Origin: Tenacibaculum sp.
Lineage (GTDB): Bacteria > Bacteroidota > Bacteroidia > Flavobacteriales > Flavobacteriaceae
Length of the DNA: 64,000 nucleotides
NCBI GenBank assembly: GCA_022448525.1
Contig: JAKVCX010000001.1
Location: 422,734 to 486,733, forward strand
Reading direction: 5' to 3'
The notes under the pieces are model-generated. The model made no database searches. It was not told where the DNA came from and saw only the letters and a list, made by a program, of their open reading frames with translations. Shown in pieces: positions 1 through 9,313 of the stretch (position 1 is its first letter; each line of letters begins with the position of its first letter). Position numbers and translations under genes: made by a program.

Positions 1-32
1 GCTTCAAATTAATCAACCAACCCCTGTAAATC

Positions 33-2306
33 ATGAAAAAACTTTTTTTATTGATATTGATATTATTTGTTAGTATCAATGCAAACGCATCAAACGATAA
101 ATATCGTTTAACTTTAAGAGGAAATCCATCTACTTCAATTGTTATCGGATGGAATCAAATTTCAGGAAGTAATGCACGTGTGTATTACGGAACAACGGAT
201 TACGGAACTAATTATACAAGTTATCCAAATTCCGCTGCACCAAGTAGAAGCTCTTCTTACAAAGGAATGAATAACAATTTTGTAAGATTAACCGGTTTAC
301 AACCTAACACTGCCTATTATTTTGTTGTTAGAGATAACGAAGGAACAAGTCGTCGTTTATGGTTTAAAACAGCTCCAAGTGATAGAAGCAGATTGTCTTT
401 TATTGCTGGTGGAGATTCAAGAAACAACAGAACTCCACGTAGAAATGCAAATCTTTTAGTTTCAAAACTAAAGCCTCATGCCGTTTTATTCGGTGGAGAT
501 ATGACTGATGACGATACAAATAGCCAATGGCAAAATTGGTTTAACGATTGGCAATTAACCATTGCTTCCGATGGAAGAATGTTCCCAATTATTGCAGCTC
601 GTGGAAATCATGAAGACAGTAACAATAGTATTTACAATTTATTTGATACACCATCTACAAGTGTTTATTATGCTATTACTTTCGGAAACAACTTAGTAAG
701 AACATATACTTTAAATACTGAAATTTCTATTTCAGGAAATCAAACTACTTGGTTACGTAACGATTTAAGTGCTAATTCAGGTGCTACTTGGAAAATTGCA
801 CAATATCACAAACCAATGCGCCCACATGTTTCTTATAAATCAGAAGGAAATAGCCAATATAGCAATTGGGCACAAACTTTTTACGACAACAAAGTTCAAT
901 TAGTTGTTGAGTGTGATGCGCACACTGTAAAAACTACATGGCCAGTAAGACCTTCAACTGGTTCTGGTAACGATGAAGGATTCGTGAGAGATAATACAAA
1001 CGGAACAGTATACGTAGGTGAAGGATGCTGGGGGGCTCCTCTACGTTCTAACGGAGACAACAAAAGCTGGACTCGTAACTCTGGACGTTTCAATCAATTC
1101 AAGTGGATATTTGTTGATGAAAACAAAATTGAAACGAGAACTATTCAGGTTGATAATGCTTCAAGTGTTGGAGAAGTATCTAACAACAATGTTTTTCAAA
1201 TTCCATCAAACTTAGACATTTGGAATCCATCCAACGGAAGTGTTGTAACAATTAATAAATCTGGATCTACAGGTGGTGGCGATACTGGAAATGGAAATAT
1301 TGATGTAGCTATATCGAACGGAAGTGATGATGTCGAAGAAGATAAGGACGGAAAAATTTACGATGATAGCAGCGATTTAGAATTGGTTTATGATTCTTAT
1401 AACAACTCTAGCTACCAAACTATTGGATTACGATTCAGAAATATAAATCTACCAAAAAATGCTACAATTACTAGTGCTTATATTCAGTTTACAGCAGACG
1501 AAAGCCATAGCAACAGTGCTGATTTAGAAATAAGTTTACACAACTCAACAAACTCTCCAGTATTTACAGATTCGAACAATGTTTCAGGTAGAAGTACTTT
1601 TGCATCAAAAGTAACTTGGCAACCAAGCGGATGGTCGAGCGGGCAAACTGGAAGTGCACAAAGAACTCCGAGTTTAAAAAACATGGTCCAAAGTTTAGTA
1701 AATCAATCTGGTTGGTCTTCAGGAAATAGTGCTAGTTTCATTATCAAGGGAAGAGGAACAAGTTTAACAAGTACTTCCGCTAAAAGAGTAGCCGATTCTT
1801 TTGAAGGAGGATCAAGTAAAGCTCCAAGATTAATTGTTTCTTACACAACGGAAGGAAACGGAGGTTCTACTCCTCCATCTGATATTTGTGATGGTATTTC
1901 GGAATGGCAAAGTGGTGTTAGCTACTCAGTTGGAGCAAAAGTTACCTACAACGGAAACCTATTTGAAAGAACCTCTAGTGGATGGAACTTTTTAGGAGCT
2001 TGTGGAACAGCAGCTGCACGAAATGCTAAAGTGACTTACCCTCCAATTGTTAATTCAGAGATAGAAGTTTATCCGAATCCTTTTACAAATAAAATAAAAG
2101 TAACAGTTGGCAATCAATATTTTCAAAAACCACTACATTTGCAGCTTTTTAACACAAACGGAAAACAGATTTACGAAGAACATTTCTCTTTAGACGCTAG
2201 TGTTGAGAAAGTTATTTCTCCTAAAATTATAGCTACAGGAATTTATATTCTTACTATAAAACATGGTGAAAACACAATTAAGAAACAACGATTGATCAAA
2301 AAATAG
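33..2306 (+). CDS. secreted purple-acid-phosphatase-like metallophosphoesterase with carbohydrate-binding-like module and T9SS C-terminal sorting domain
   Basis: Signal peptide; GGDSRNNR...LFGGDMTDD...RGNHED metallophosphatase motifs; CDGISEWQSGVSYSVGAKVTYNGNLFE chitin-binding-like module; C-terminal EVYPNPFTNKI...GIYILTIKHGENTIKKQRLIKK T9SS tail. Confidence 0.85.
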   Translation: MKKLFLLILILFVSINANASNDKYRLTLRGNPSTSIVIGWNQISGSNARVYYGTTDYGTNYTSYPNSAAPSRSSSYKGMNNNFVRLTGLQPNTAYYFVVRDNEGTSRRLWFKTAPSDRSRLSFIAGGDSRNNRTPRRNANLLVSKLKPHAVLFGGDMTDDDTNSQWQNWFNDWQLTIASDGRMFPIIAARGNHEDSNNSIYNLFDTPSTSVYYAITFGNNLVRTYTLNTEISISGNQTTWLRNDLSANSGATWKIAQYHKPMRPHVSYKSEGNSQYSNWAQTFYDNKVQLVVECDAHTVKTTWPVRPSTGSGNDEGFVRDNTNGTVYVGEGCWGAPLRSNGDNKSWTRNSGRFNQFKWIFVDENKIETRTIQVDNASSVGEVSNNNVFQIPSNLDIWNPSNGSVVTINKSGSTGGGDTGNGNIDVAISNGSDDVEEDKDGKIYDDSSDLELVYDSYNNSSYQTIGLRFRNINLPKNATITSAYIQFTADESHSNSADLEISLHNSTNSPVFTDSNNVSGRSTFASKVTWQPSGWSSGQTGSAQRTPSLKNMVQSLVNQSGWSSGNSASFIIKGRGTSLTSTSAKRVADSFEGGSSKAPRLIVSYTTEGNGGSTPPSDICDGISEWQSGVSYSVGAKVTYNGNLFERTSSGWNFLGACGTAAARNAKVTYPPIVNSEIEVYPNPFTNKIKVTVGNQYFQKPLHLQLFNTNGKQIYEEHFSLDASVEKVISPKIIATGIYILTIKHGENTIKKQRLIKK

Positions 2307-2350
2307 ATCATTTCATCAAAGAAAACCGGGAGAATTTTTTTTGATATTTT

Positions 2351-2386
2351 TAGCCGCCTATTCTTTACGAGTAGGCGGTTTTTATT
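2351..2386 (+). terminator. intrinsic terminator after metallophosphatase gene
   Basis: CCGCCTA ttctttacgag TAGGCGG followed by TTTTTATTT. Confidence 0.8.
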
Positions 2387-2429
2387 TGATACTTACCACA
2401 AGATGGTTCCCTTTAAATCATAGGTTGAT

Positions 2430-2460
2430 TTTGGAGGTTCCAATTAAAAGCTTACTTTTA
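2430..2460 (+). promoter_or_regulatory. candidate Bacteroidota-type promoter for the recombinase gene
   Basis: TTTG (2430-2433), 19 bp, TACTTTTA (2453-2460), resembling TTTG-N19-TAnnTTTG; only 8 bp before the ATG. Confidence 0.3.
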
Positions 2461-2468
2461 TCAACGCT

Positions 2469-3605
2469 ATGAAAACAATCACTTTATCTTTAAAAAGGCA
2501 TAAAGGAAAAATATGCATTTTTATCTTTTTCGATTACGATTCGGAAATAATTACTTTATTAAAGAGTGAAACTTCTGCTCATTGGAGCAATTCAAAAAGA
2601 GCTTGGTACTTACCTTTTACGAACGAGAATAAAAATCTCTTATTAAAAACGTTATCAAAGTATCACGTTAAAAACAACATTCATGATAATCAACTTGACT
2701 TAACTGAAGAACAAAAAACGTTTTTAAATGGATATTATTTATTTTTAAAAGGAAAGAGATACAGTAAAAGTACTGTTAAAACTTATACTCATTTTATTGC
2801 CTTATTTGTCAATCATTATAAAGAGAAAGAGTTAAATACATTAAGCAATTTAGAGGTTCGAAAATTTATTGAGGACGTTTTCCTTAAAAGAAACTATTCC
2901 ATAAGTACACAACGTCAATTCATTAGTGCAGTTAAACTATTCTGCATTTATTACCCAGAATGTAATATTAAAAATTTAGAATTAACACGTCCGAAAAAGT
3001 CAAAAAAACTACCTGTAGTTCTATCTCAAAAAGAAGTTATCTCAATCATCAGAGTAACTAAAAACTTAAAACATCGTGCTATTATTACACTGCTGTATTC
3101 ATCTGGAATTCGAATAAGTGAATTACTTGCTTTGAAATTAGCTGATATAAATATTGAACGTAGACAACTTCGAATTGTTAATGCAAAAGGTAGAAAAGAC
3201 AGATATGTAATTTTAGCTGAGAATTTTATTCCCTTATTATTGAATTACTACCATACTTATCGGCCTAAAGAGTATTTAATAGAAAATTTAAATGGAAATC
3301 AATATTCAGCAAGTAGTGTTCGAAAATTTATCAAAAAGTCTTGTAAATTGACTGGAATATTAAAAAATGTAACTCCTCATACTTTCAGGCACAGTTTTGC
3401 AACACATTTGTTAGAAGACGGAGTAAATTTAAGATATATACAAGATTTACTAGGGCATAGTAAACCAGAAACGACCATGATTTATACTCAAGTAACACAA
3501 AAAAGTTTACTAAATATTAAAAGTCCATTAGATCAAATAACCAATAACAAAAAGATTAGTGAATTAGAACAAAAGTTCCCGTTATCCGGAATATTAAACC
3601 GATAA
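2469..3605 (+). CDS. tyrosine recombinase, integron-integrase-like (Xer-like, with N-terminal extension)
   Basis: Catalytic residues R (SSGIRISEL), K (AKGRKDRY), HxxR (TPHTFRHSFATH), H (DLLGHSKPETT), Y (MIYTQV), C-terminal IKSPLD; directly precedes the cassette array. Confidence 0.93.
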   Translation: MKTITLSLKRHKGKICIFIFFDYDSEIITLLKSETSAHWSNSKRAWYLPFTNENKNLLLKTLSKYHVKNNIHDNQLDLTEEQKTFLNGYYLFLKGKRYSKSTVKTYTHFIALFVNHYKEKELNTLSNLEVRKFIEDVFLKRNYSISTQRQFISAVKLFCIYYPECNIKNLELTRPKKSKKLPVVLSQKEVISIIRVTKNLKHRAIITLLYSSGIRISELLALKLADINIERRQLRIVNAKGRKDRYVILAENFIPLLLNYYHTYRPKEYLIENLNGNQYSASSVRKFIKKSCKLTGILKNVTPHTFRHSFATHLLEDGVNLRYIQDLLGHSKPETTMIYTQVTQKSLLNIKSPLDQITNNKKISELEQKFPLSGILNR

Positions 3606-3608
3606 ACA

Positions 3609-3641
3609 GGTATATTTGTTTTGATATAACTAGTTAGCACC
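3609..3641 (+). promoter_or_regulatory. putative attI-like site and first cassette junction
   Basis: TATATTTG (3611-3618, -7-like), palindrome TAACTAGTTA (3627-3636), crossover-type GTTAGCACCAAT starting at 3633. Confidence 0.55.
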
Positions 3642-3645
3642 AATT

Positions 3646-4440
3646 ATGAAATCGAACACTTTAATAATATTTCTGCTTTTATTTGGGTTGTTTCATTCTT
3701 GTAATGAAAAATCGGAAAATAAGAAAGGAGAATTTATTGAAAGTAAATTATTTGGTAAAGTGAAAAGTGTCGAAACAAGAACTTTTGAAAATGATACTTT
3801 AAAATCAAGAGTATTGGAATTCTATAACGAAAATGGAATAATTGAAAAAGAAGAAACACATTTTGAACCGAATTTATCCTCTATTGTTAAACATTACAAA
3901 TATGATCAAAAGAATAGATTAATAAGAGAACAAATTATTACAGACGGAGATTCTACTTTTTCGAGTAAATATTCATACAATAATCTCGGACTTGTAAAAA
4001 AAGAAGAATCTTACTTAAATAAACTTCAAACAGTTACAGAATTTAAACTTGATAGTTTAGGAAAAACCATTGAAAAGAAATTTGGATATGTGAAAACAAA
4101 TGGATTTAGGAATTGGGAATATGAATATCCTAATGAAAACACAACTCTGACAAAGGAATTTTTTAAAAGTAATTCGCCAGAGAAAATAACTGAATTAAAA
4201 ATTATTCCTCAAAAAAACAAAAAAGTTCGGACTACAAAATATTCATTTCCGATATCAGAATCAAAAGAAACTTTCTATCATAACAACTTAGGAAACCTAA
4301 TTAAAATGGAAAAATACTATAACGGTAAATTGATAGAAAGCAAGAATTTCACCTATGTATTAGATTTTAATCAAAATTGGATAAAGTCAGAAAGTGAATT
4401 GACAAAAAAAGAAAGAATTATAGAATATTATAAAAAGTAA
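3646..4440 (+). CDS. cassette 1: predicted lipoprotein, unknown function
   Basis: LLLFGLFHSCNEK lipobox; flanked by GTTAGCACC / GGTGCTAAC. Confidence 0.8.
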   Translation: MKSNTLIIFLLLFGLFHSCNEKSENKKGEFIESKLFGKVKSVETRTFENDTLKSRVLEFYNENGIIEKEETHFEPNLSSIVKHYKYDQKNRLIREQIITDGDSTFSSKYSYNNLGLVKKEESYLNKLQTVTEFKLDSLGKTIEKKFGYVKTNGFRNWEYEYPNENTTLTKEFFKSNSPEKITELKIIPQKNKKVRTTKYSFPISESKETFYHNNLGNLIKMEKYYNGKLIESKNFTYVLDFNQNWIKSESELTKKERIIEYYKK

Positions 4441-4442
4441 CA

Positions 4443-4579
4443 GGTGCTAACACCGTGTATAATTAATTGCGACTGAATTTCCTCGGCGGAAATTCAATCT
4501 TATTAATTATCTTTCCGAAACATCGGAAAATGACTCGTGTCCTTTCCCGCAAAAAATCATACACAAAGTCGTTGTGAGC
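4443..4579 (+). repeat. attC-like site 1 (class A)
   Basis: GGTGCTAAC...gtgtataattaattgcgactgaatttcctc...atacacaaagtcGTTGTGAGC. Confidence 0.9.
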
Positions 4580-4582
4580 AAT

Positions 4583-5107
4583 ATGAAAAAACTCTTTGCA
4601 TTATTAATTTTGACCATTATTTCAGCTTGCGGTAGAATGAAAAACAATTGCGTGAATGCAAATAAAATTGAAAAAAAATCGACCGAATATTTAATTTCAA
4701 AATCAGATAGTATTTCTGCAATTAGAGAAAGTGAGTGGGAACAAAAAGCAGAATTAGAAAAGCAAGGAATTATAAGTGAAATTAATTTTGAGAGTAATAT
4801 TTACTTCAACCAGAATTGCTTTACAACAGAGAAGTTAGAATTTGCTTATTGCGCAATTGGAGCTATGCTTAAAAACGAGAATTTAAGAATTCGGATAGTT
4901 GGTAACTTGGATAAATTTGAATTAAAAAACAATCCTGAATTATCACTCAAGCGGGCTGAATTTGTTCAGATGATTATGATTAAGAATGGAATTAAAAAAA
5001 ACCGGATTGAAATACTTGATGTTAAAAACGACCGACCAAACACTCCTTTAAATGAAAAAGGGAGAAAAGAAAATCGTCGAATTGATTTTGAAATTATTAA
5101 TGAATAA
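4583..5107 (+). CDS. cassette 2: OmpA-like lipoprotein
   Basis: Lipobox ISAC; INFESNIYFNQN...LKRAEFVQMIMIKNGIKKNRIEI...NRRIDFEI OmpA-like pattern. Confidence 0.7.
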   Translation: MKKLFALLILTIISACGRMKNNCVNANKIEKKSTEYLISKSDSISAIRESEWEQKAELEKQGIISEINFESNIYFNQNCFTTEKLEFAYCAIGAMLKNENLRIRIVGNLDKFELKNNPELSLKRAEFVQMIMIKNGIKKNRIEILDVKNDRPNTPLNEKGRKENRRIDFEIINE

Positions 5108-5114
5108 AATACTT

Positions 5115-5248
5115 CTCACAACAATGTATAACCGCAATTACGGCGGATTCGACTTCGTCCGAATTCACTCGGTAATTACTATCACTAGTTTTTAATCAAA
5201 ATATGTAACTTTAATCCCGTAACAACAGTTATACAAATATGTTACACC
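5115..5248 (+). repeat. attC-like site 2 (class B)
   Basis: CTCACAACaatgtataaccgcaattacggcggattcgac...GTTACACC. Confidence 0.88.
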
Positions 5249-5252
5249 ACAT

Positions 5253-5807
5253 TTGAAAAGTACAACCGAAATAGAAGTTAATAAATACGAAAAACCGATT
5301 AGAGAATTAGTTGGAATGTCGATTGTTAACGTAAACTATTATGAAATAGATTACGGAAAACCAATGTGGAATGAAATTGATTATCACTCGTTAGATTACG
5401 GTATTGAATTAGTTACCTCTGACAAATCGAAATTCTATTTTGTGTGGGGAAACAACTATACTCAATACGATTTAATATTTCGAAAAGGGAATATATTAAC
5501 TGAATTTAGCAAGGAAAATGGAGTAAAAAAACATATTGTAACCAATAACCAAAAATGGACTGAATTAATTGGAGCAAAAATAAACGGAATTGAAAGTTAT
5601 TGGTCTTATTGGAGCTTAATTAACGATGGTAAGCCAAATTACTATCCCCAAGATGTTCGTGTTGAATTTGAAAATGGAAAAGAAATATGGATATCTGCAC
5701 TTGAAATAAGAGACGGAAATATAAACCGAATGATAGACAATCTAACTGTAGTATTCGATAAAAAAACAGCGAAAAAATATAAAATCGGAATTAAAAACGA
5801 GGTGTAA
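5253..5807 (+). CDS. cassette 3: hypothetical protein
   Basis: 184-aa ORF filling the cassette; TTG start just after R'. Confidence 0.7.
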   Translation: MKSTTEIEVNKYEKPIRELVGMSIVNVNYYEIDYGKPMWNEIDYHSLDYGIELVTSDKSKFYFVWGNNYTQYDLIFRKGNILTEFSKENGVKKHIVTNNQKWTELIGAKINGIESYWSYWSLINDGKPNYYPQDVRVEFENGKEIWISALEIRDGNINRMIDNLTVVFDKKTAKKYKIGIKNEV

Positions 5808-5938
5808 CAACGCGTATAATTAATTGCGGCTGAATTTCCTCACCGGAAATTCAATCTTATTAATTATCTTTCCGAAACATCGGAAAATGACTTGCGTCCT
5901 TTTCTCGCAAAAAAATCATACACAAATACGTTGTAAGT
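5801..5938 (+). repeat. attC-like site 3 (class A)
   Basis: GGTGTAACaacgcgtataattaattgcggctg...acacaaatacGTTGTAAGT. Confidence 0.9.
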
Positions 5939-5962
5939 AATGCCGAAAAACCCAGAAACCAA

Positions 5963-6757
5963 GTGAATAAAACAACATTTGAAATTACCAAAATGGATTG
6001 TCCTTCAGAGGAAAATCTTATCCGAATGAAATTGGACGGAATTTCAAGCATTGCGAATTTGGACTTTGATATTCCGAATCGAAAATTGACCGTTTTTCAC
6101 AGCGGAGAAATTGACCAAATCGAAAAGTCCGTTATCGAATTGAATTTAGGTGGAAAAAAAATCTCAACGGAACAAACCGACCAAACGGAATTTAAAGAAA
6201 ACGAAAATCAGAAAAAACTACTTTGGTCTGTACTTGCCATAAATTTTGCTTTTTTCATTATTGAAATGACAACAGGAATTATCTCAAAATCTATAGGACT
6301 TGTTGCCGATAGTTTAGATATGCTTGCGGACAGTTTTGTGTACGGAATTAGTTTGTTTGCGGTTGGCGGAACAGTAATAAAGAAAAAACGGATTGCCAAA
6401 CTTGCTGGATATTTTCAAATAATACTTGCGATTATTGGATTTGTGGAAGTTTTAAGAAGATTTTTTGGAAACGAGAAACTTCCCGATTTTTCGACAATGA
6501 TTATCGTTTCGATTTTTGCACTTATTGCAAACGGAATTTGTCTTTACATTTTGCAAAAGTCAAAAAGCAAAGAAGAGGCTCATATGAAAGCGAGTATGAT
6601 TTTCACATCAAATGACGTGATTATCAATTTAGGAGTAATAATTGCTGGAATTTTGGTAAATTGGTTGAGTTCGAGCAAACCTGATTTGATTATCGGAACA
6701 ATCGTTTTTGTTTTGGTAATTCAAGGAGCGTTTCGAATTTTGAAATTAAGTAAGTGA
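5963..6757 (+). CDS. cassette 4: cation diffusion facilitator (CDF)-type transporter with N-terminal HMA-like segment
   Basis: EITKMDCPSEENLIRMKLDGI HMA-like start; multiple TM helices, SIGLVADSLDMLADSFVYGISL CDF-type motif. Confidence 0.75.
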   Translation: MNKTTFEITKMDCPSEENLIRMKLDGISSIANLDFDIPNRKLTVFHSGEIDQIEKSVIELNLGGKKISTEQTDQTEFKENENQKKLLWSVLAINFAFFIIEMTTGIISKSIGLVADSLDMLADSFVYGISLFAVGGTVIKKKRIAKLAGYFQIILAIIGFVEVLRRFFGNEKLPDFSTMIIVSIFALIANGICLYILQKSKSKEEAHMKASMIFTSNDVIINLGVIIAGILVNWLSSSKPDLIIGTIVFVLVIQGAFRILKLSK

Positions 6758-6770
6758 ATAAAAAAGCACT

Positions 6771-6966
6771 ACTTACAACAATGGCTATACGTAATGCGGG
6801 TTTTCTGCTAAACGAAAGGTCAGTGCATTTTAAGAAGTCCGCCAATACTTTAATTTGGTATTTAAAGTGAATAAAATAAAAACAAAATATAAACTATTGG
6901 CTCAGTGCAAATTTGAAACTTTCCGCTTTCAAATCCCGCACTACGCATAGCCGGGTCGTTGCCAGT
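6771..6966 (+). repeat. attC-like site 4 (class E)
   Basis: ACTTACAACaatggctatacgtaatgcggg...catagccgggtcGTTGCCAGT. Confidence 0.85.
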
Positions 6967-6969
6967 AAT

Positions 6970-7707
6970 TTGAAAAACACATTGAAAAGATTAATAATTA
7001 TATTTCTGACTTTGACAATTTGTTCTTGCAATAGACAAGATAAAATTCCCAAAGAGCTAAAATTTTCGTTTGAATATATCAATGAAAAATGGGATTCAAA
7101 AGAAATTGAAATTTTTAAAAACATTTCGGAAAATGATTCAACAACACCGAGAAATTATCATTTCGGAATAGGGATGCATTTAAGAAATAATCTTTTAAGA
7201 CATCACGAACAATCAGAAAATCTGACTAATTTTTTTGACTCAATTGGAATCCATCATTACGATGATATGTCTTCAATAATTCTGACTTCTTATCATAGGT
7301 ATTTAAATAAGCAAGACATAAAATTACAATCTCAAGTTGATAAATATGTTGAATATTGGAAACCAATAATTGAATGTGATAAGAATCTAAAAATAAAAGC
7401 AGTTGAACTTTATAATAAATACAAAATTGGAGACACTTTAAGTATAAAAATGCCAGTAAGCGAGAATAATAGCGTTGTAGATTATCCTTGCTCAAACGGA
7501 GCTTTGCAATGGGAATTTGATGAATCCAAAGACCTATCTATTAGCGGAATAATTACTGACAAGAACAATATTAATAGTGAGAAAAGTGTATTTTTTACAG
7601 TCAAGATTTTGACTAAAAATCATTTAGAAACAGAAATTATGATGGAAGAAGTAAACATCGGAGACGAATTCAAAGTCGGACTTTCAACAGCTTGGAAAAT
7701 TGAGTAA
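6970..7707 (+). CDS. cassette 5: predicted lipoprotein
   Basis: IIIFLTLTICSCNRQ lipobox; TTG start after R' more plausible than the track start. Confidence 0.65.
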   Translation: MKNTLKRLIIIFLTLTICSCNRQDKIPKELKFSFEYINEKWDSKEIEIFKNISENDSTTPRNYHFGIGMHLRNNLLRHHEQSENLTNFFDSIGIHHYDDMSSIILTSYHRYLNKQDIKLQSQVDKYVEYWKPIIECDKNLKIKAVELYNKYKIGDTLSIKMPVSENNSVVDYPCSNGALQWEFDESKDLSISGIITDKNNINSEKSVFFTVKILTKNHLETEIMMEEVNIGDEFKVGLSTAWKIE

Positions 7708-7712
7708 AAAAC

Positions 7713-7915
7713 TACTGGCAACACGGTGTATAAAACATAGCTAAAAAGTGCTAAATCGAGAGGTTTGTGTATATTTATAGAGTACGCCAAATTTTTAATT
7801 TGGCTTTTTAAAAGAGAAAAATTAAAAACAAAATATAAAAATTCGGCTCTGTGTTAAACCGAAAAGTTAGTGTGTTTTTGCACGCTACGTTTCATACACA
7901 AGTCCGTTGGTAAAC
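7713..7915 (+). repeat. attC-like site 5 (class C)
   Basis: ACTGGCAACacggtgtataaaacatagc...gccaaatttttaatttggc...gctacgtttcatacacaagtccGTTGGTAAAC. Confidence 0.87.
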
Positions 7916-7923
7916 ATTCAAAT

Positions 7924-8523
7924 ATGAAAAAGTATATAATTACACTTAAATTGACTCTTTTATTATTTATCTCTTGTAACCAGAAGAAAACTGAAAAGAC
8001 TGAGAATATAAAATCTGTAAAAAAGGCTCTTAAAATTGATAACAAAATAATAGAAAATAAAAAAGATTCAAATTCACAAAAAAAACAAAAGACTAACCAA
8101 ATACAGAATACTATTCCAGACCAATATTTTGAGAATGACAGTCTATTAGACCTTTTTGAGACTGATTTAGATAAGCTTCCTTTAAATCTAAAGTTTGAAT
8201 TATTAGCTAAACCAAAAACCAATAACTTCGACGAAACTGTTATTGATACAATTAAAAAATACACTTTTGATAAAACTATTATTTACTCATATAAAGCAAC
8301 AAACTGGGAGTCCATTTATTTCGCCAAAATTGAGAATTCTGTATTTAAATTTTTAGACTCTTTATCTGTCGGAACTAAAAAGCAGAGTTTTGAAAACTTA
8401 CTAAAAACTGAATTGAATACTGATTTGGTTAAAATCGGGAATTTGGAACAAACTTCTGTTTTTTCGTTCACTTTTGAAAATGAAAGATTAAAAACAATCG
8501 AATATGATGGTTACGTGGACTAA
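7924..8523 (+). CDS. cassette 6: predicted lipoprotein
   Basis: LTLLLFISCNQKK lipobox. Confidence 0.72.
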   Translation: MKKYIITLKLTLLLFISCNQKKTEKTENIKSVKKALKIDNKIIENKKDSNSQKKQKTNQIQNTIPDQYFENDSLLDLFETDLDKLPLNLKFELLAKPKTNNFDETVIDTIKKYTFDKTIIYSYKATNWESIYFAKIENSVFKFLDSLSVGTKKQSFENLLKTELNTDLVKIGNLEQTSVFSFTFENERLKTIEYDGYVD

Positions 8524-8529
8524 AAATAC

Positions 8530-8668
8530 GTTTACCAACAAAGCGTATAATTAATTGCGGCTGAATTTCCTCACCGGAAATTCAATCTTATTAATTATCT
8601 TTCCGAAACATCGGAAAATGACTCGCGTCCTTTCCCGCAACAAAATCATACACAAATACGTTGGCAAA
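8530..8668 (+). repeat. attC-like site 6 (class A)
   Basis: GTTTACCAAC...GTTGGCAAA around class A body. Confidence 0.92.
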
Positions 8669-8672
8669 CATT

Positions 8673-9311
8673 ATGAAAAAGATTCTTCAAATAATTATAC
8701 TTCTAACTTCTATATTAACTTTTTCACAAGAAAAGTTAAGTGGAAAATATTGCTCGATTCCAATTGGAGAGTCAGATGTTACTTGCATTGATTTTAAACA
8801 AAATAATCAGTTTGAATATTCTATTAATGGTTGTTTAGGAACTTCTCATATTGGAACCGGAATTTTTGAATTAAAAAACAAAACTCTAAGACTGACATTT
8901 GATAAAAAAAAACAGCCGACAAGAAATATAGTTAATGTTAAAGAGGTTAAATCAAATTCTGAAAAGATAGAATTTGAATTTGTAATAAAAGATGAATATG
9001 GATTTTCTCTTTACGCAGACGTAATTGAAAAACCTAAAATCAAAGTTTTAGAGATTAACAATGAGAAAAAAACTATGGAAGTTGAGAAAAAAGATTCTAA
9101 AATAAAATATCAAATAAGTTCATTAGGATATGAAATTGTTGAATTGGAACTGGAACATAATTCAAGCAAGTTAATTGAAATTACTATGTTTCCGTTTCAA
9201 ACAAAATTAATTTCTGAAAAAGTGTTTGAATGGAATTTAACGGAAATAAATGATGGAGAGTTTAAAACTGGACCAAATATTTGGAATACATATCGAAAAA
9301 TTGAAAAATAA
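8673..9311 (+). CDS. cassette 7: secreted hypothetical protein
   Basis: Signal peptide MKKILQIIILLTSILTFSQ. Confidence 0.7.
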   Translation: MKKILQIIILLTSILTFSQEKLSGKYCSIPIGESDVTCIDFKQNNQFEYSINGCLGTSHIGTGIFELKNKTLRLTFDKKKQPTRNIVNVKEVKSNSEKIEFEFVIKDEYGFSLYADVIEKPKIKVLEINNEKKTMEVEKKDSKIKYQISSLGYEIVELELEHNSSKLIEITMFPFQTKLISEKVFEWNLTEINDGEFKTGPNIWNTYRKIEK

Positions 9312-9313
9312 CG

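Noticed and set aside
896-1093. Minus-strand ORFs inside long + strand genes (896-1093, 1484-1684, 7226-7495, 30152-30457, 41043-41441, 57050-57442)
   Set aside because: Shadow ORFs opposite well-supported genes
2469-3605. Recombinase as a phage or ICE integrase
   Set aside because: No phage or conjugation genes, no tRNA target, and directly followed by cassettes
5206-5240. Possible promoters inside attC bodies (for example atgtaactttaatcccg, attatctttccg)
   Set aside because: Partial -7-like matches only, no correctly spaced -33 element
8530-8668. attC-like repeats as REP/BIME or rRNA/tRNA-like elements
   Set aside because: One copy per gene junction, and the GTTR/YAAC ends match per cassette, which fits attC and not REP; no tRNA features seen
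8555-8791. Track ORF 8555-8791
   Set aside because: attC read-through overlapping the start of cassette 7 in another frame
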